Below, piece by piece: positions 14,507-15,523 of a stretch of 15,523 nucleotides of DNA. A model generated the notes under the pieces. It did not search any database and had not been told where the DNA came from. It saw only the letters and a list, made by a program, of their open reading frames with translations. Position 1 is the first letter of the stretch; each line of letters begins with the position of its first letter. This DNA comes from UBA525 sp964589765 (lineage in GTDB: Archaea > Nanobdellota > Nanobdellia > Woesearchaeales > UBA525). The stretch lies in contig CAZPUM010000027.1 in assembly GCA_964589765.1 (NCBI GenBank), forward strand, positions 1-15,523, given 5' to 3'. The translations under genes and the position numbers were made by a program.

Positions 14507-14809
14507 ATGACAGAAGGAAGGGTTATTGGAATCAGCAGGGGTTGGAAATCGATAAATCTTCTCATAGAAACGCCCGATGGAAATCAAGAAGTGCCCTTGT
14601 CTTTAGACAAAAAAGAGTTGAAGTCAGACTATGAGCTCATCCCCTACCACATGGCACTTTTTGGCGAAAGAGTTCGTTTTGAGTCCAGACATGATATATT
14701 AAGCAACTGTGGCTCAACTGGATATACAAGACACGAGAACAGTAGCACGCTCAGAATTCTTTCAGGAAAACTCAAAGGCTTCGAATACGGCCACATAGAT
14801 ATGGGTTAG
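14507..14809 (+). CDS. Small unknown protein
   Basis: 100 residues, not recognised. It is soluble, without signal peptide or membrane segment, and mixed in charge. Alternating hydrophobic residues near the N-terminus (RVIGISRGW, SINLLIETPDG, QEVPLSL) suggest a small beta domain of the OB or SH3-barrel sort, followed by a helix-poor region with one Cys (residue 68). It is single, divergent from the beta-barrel-like gene and about 195 bases before the toxin-antitoxin pair. Codon use and the absence of a competing frame make it probably real, but size and lack of a known family keep this tentative. The start at ATG 14507 may be leaderless. Confidence 0.65.
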   Translation: MTEGRVIGISRGWKSINLLIETPDGNQEVPLSLDKKELKSDYELIPYHMALFGERVRFESRHDILSNCGSTGYTRHENSSTLRILSGKLKGFEYGHIDMG

Positions 14810-14975
14810 TTCTAGACCTCCTCAGTCGGTCAATATTTCGCACTTGCACCGTCTTTTTCGCCAGCACTCAAAGTCGCAAGCGCTCAGTTTTGATTAGGAT
14901 AATGAACTACACCGAGTATTCTCAGAGAGGCCCGGCTCTGATGAAATCATAAACAAGAAAAAAAATCAGAAACAA

Positions 14976-14983
14976 TTATAAAT
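14976..14983 (+). promoter_or_regulatory. TATA box of the toxin-antitoxin operon
   Basis: TTATAAAT centred near 14979 predicts a start near 15005-15006, which is the antitoxin ATG itself. No Shine-Dalgarno precedes that ATG, so the message is probably leaderless. Confidence 0.6.
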
Positions 14984-14984
14984 A

Positions 14985-14999
14985 TTATAGAATCTATAA
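14985..14999. promoter_or_regulatory. Palindromic operator candidate of the toxin-antitoxin operon
   Basis: TTATAGAATCTATAA is a perfect inverted repeat (seven-base arms around a central A) lying between the TATA box and the antitoxin start codon. Type II antitoxins usually repress their own promoter by binding such sites, and this location would block polymerase loading. Confidence 0.5.
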
Positions 15000-15004
15000 C
15001 TTAT

Positions 15005-15199
15005 ATGAATACGACCATTGCGATTTCGAAAGAGCTGAAAGAGAAATTGAGAAATCTCGGCAGGACAGGAGACACATACGAAGATGTGATTCGAAGAATG
15101 TACGAGGCCAGTAGCAAAACCATCTTAACACAGTACCTGTATGACGAAACAGATTCTATCACGCTAAAAGAGGCCAGAGACAGACTGAAAAATGGCTAA
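15005..15199 (+). CDS. VapB/RHH-like antitoxin of a type II toxin-antitoxin pair
   Basis: 64 residues. The N-terminus (NTTIAISKELKEKLRNLG) is a short beta-strand followed by a helix, and TGDTYEDVIRRMYE follows, as in small archaeal antitoxins with a ribbon-helix-helix-like fold that binds DNA as a dimer. The C-terminal half (SITLKEARDRLKNG) would wrap the toxin. It overlaps the toxin gene by eight bases (ATGGCTAA), so the two are translated in a coupled way. The palindrome just upstream supports autoregulation. The family call is from motif memory; its pairing with a RelE/ParE-type toxin is seen in the neighbouring frame. Confidence 0.82.
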   Translation: MNTTIAISKELKEKLRNLGRTGDTYEDVIRRMYEASSKTILTQYLYDETDSITLKEARDRLKNG

Positions 15200-15523
15200 A
15201 GTAATAATCACAGAGGCGCTGTTTCTCGAGATAGAAAAAAGGTTCAACAAAAAAGAGGCCAATGAGATTATCGACTTAATCGAAACGCTTGAAGAGAACC
15301 CCAAGAAAGGAAGACCTCTGGGAAATGTTGGTGGCATGTTAATCAAAGAGATTAGATACAGAAAATTCAGATTTTACTGTATAACTGACGGACACAAACT
15401 AAAATTCGGAACCGAAGATGAACTAAGCTCTTTGATAATCAAATTCGTGAAGATTTCTGAAAAGAAAAATCAGAAAAGAGTAATCATAGAAATCAAAGAC
15501 ATACTCAGGTCGTTGGGACTCAA
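15192..15523 (+). CDS. RelE/ParE-superfamily toxin, 3' end outside window
   Basis: The frame from ATG 15192 is open for 110 codons to the window edge. It reads as an archaeal RelE/ParE-fold toxin: N-terminal strand KVIITEALFLEIEKRF, a helical pair rich in Lys/Glu, NPKKGRPLGNVGG with the basic loop typical of the family, then core strands IKEIRYRKFRFYCIT and SSLIIKFVKIS, and a closing helix RVIIEIKDILRSLG. Members act as ribosome-dependent mRNA nucleases or gyrase poisons; which applies cannot be read here. At about 110 residues it is near full length, so few codons are missing. The eight-base overlap with the antitoxin gene supports the pairing. Confidence 0.82.
   Translation, partial: MAKVIITEALFLEIEKRFNKKEANEIIDLIETLEENPKKGRPLGNVGGMLIKEIRYRKFRFYCITDGHKLKFGTEDELSSLIIKFVKISEKKNQKRVIIEIKDILRSLGL

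Larger units (their letters stand above)
14810..15004. other. Intergenic stretch before the toxin-antitoxin pair
   Basis: Apart from the promoter and palindrome at its right end I see no gene. CAGAG...CTCTG around GGCCCGG (about 14923-14940) can form a small hairpin, and a TGATGA resembling a C box lies at about 14939, but no matching D box (CTGA) follows on that strand. Confidence 0.4.

Noticed and set aside
14900..15000. C/D box guide RNA suggested by TGATGA near 14939
   Set aside because: No D box follows at a suitable distance and no paired terminal stem is seen.
1..15523. CRISPR array, insertion sequence, prophage
   Set aside because: No regularly spaced short repeats, transposase, integrase or capsid genes are visible; the tail-fibre motifs occur in signal-peptide proteins coupled to a regulator and a membrane protein, with no other phage genes.
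1..15523. Bacterial origin, suggested by the fibre and beta-barrel-like genes
   Set aside because: The S13-S4-S11-RpoD-L18e-L13-S9-RpoN operon on the same molecule is archaeal, and promoters throughout are TATA-type.

Overview
This window reads as a piece of an archaeal chromosome. The anchor is a complete archaeal ribosomal/RNA-polymerase operon on the minus strand (about 11204 to 7164): S13, S4, S11, RpoD, a tRNA-Leu gene, L18e, L13, S9 and RpoN, tightly packed, mostly overlapping or nearly so. This gene order and the L18e, RpoD and RpoN products are archaeal. TATA-box promoters, several probable leaderless genes and T-tract termination agree. Secreted proteins rich in N-X-S/T sequons, a duplicated HTH regulator of the kind I associate with small-genome archaea, and thrombospondin-3 repeat surface proteins make a DPANN-type archaeon (Woesearchaeota/Pacearchaeota-like) my best guess, but that placement is inference.

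Left part (1-7093): a divergent cell-surface island. From one AT-rich intergenic region (2658-2825, with a 12-bp perfect palindrome) two units leave. Leftward, a regulator with two copies of one HTH domain is coupled by a 4-base GTGA overlap to a glycine-rich secreted protein of more than 724 residues that runs off the window. Rightward, a Tfx-like HTH protein is coupled by ATGA to a single-pass membrane protein with a short cytosolic N-terminus and a large outer domain, itself coupled by ATGA to two secreted proteins carrying VGIGT-SP repeats of the phage tail-fibre/bacterial fibre type. The layout suggests paired regulator and surface-fibre modules; the Tfx-like protein plus N-in membrane protein resembles a bacterial sigma/anti-sigma surface-signalling pair in architecture.

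Middle part (7094-11479): the ribosomal/RNAP operon and its leader, then about 270 bases holding no gene but strong inverted repeats (11297-11404), possibly an unidentified structured RNA or a terminator array. Oddities in the operon are a roughly 95-residue charged tail on S4, an N-terminal extension on S11, and a tRNA-Leu(GAG) with C instead of the near-universal U33.

Right part (11480-15523): two minus-strand surface genes, a signal-peptide/TSP3/C-terminal-anchor protein and, upstream of it, a 593-residue secreted protein whose C-terminal half looks like a beta-barrel ending in an aromatic residue as bacterial outer-membrane proteins do. On the plus strand follow a small unknown protein and a toxin-antitoxin pair (VapB-like antitoxin, RelE/ParE-like toxin cut by the window end) with a leaderless promoter and a palindromic operator.
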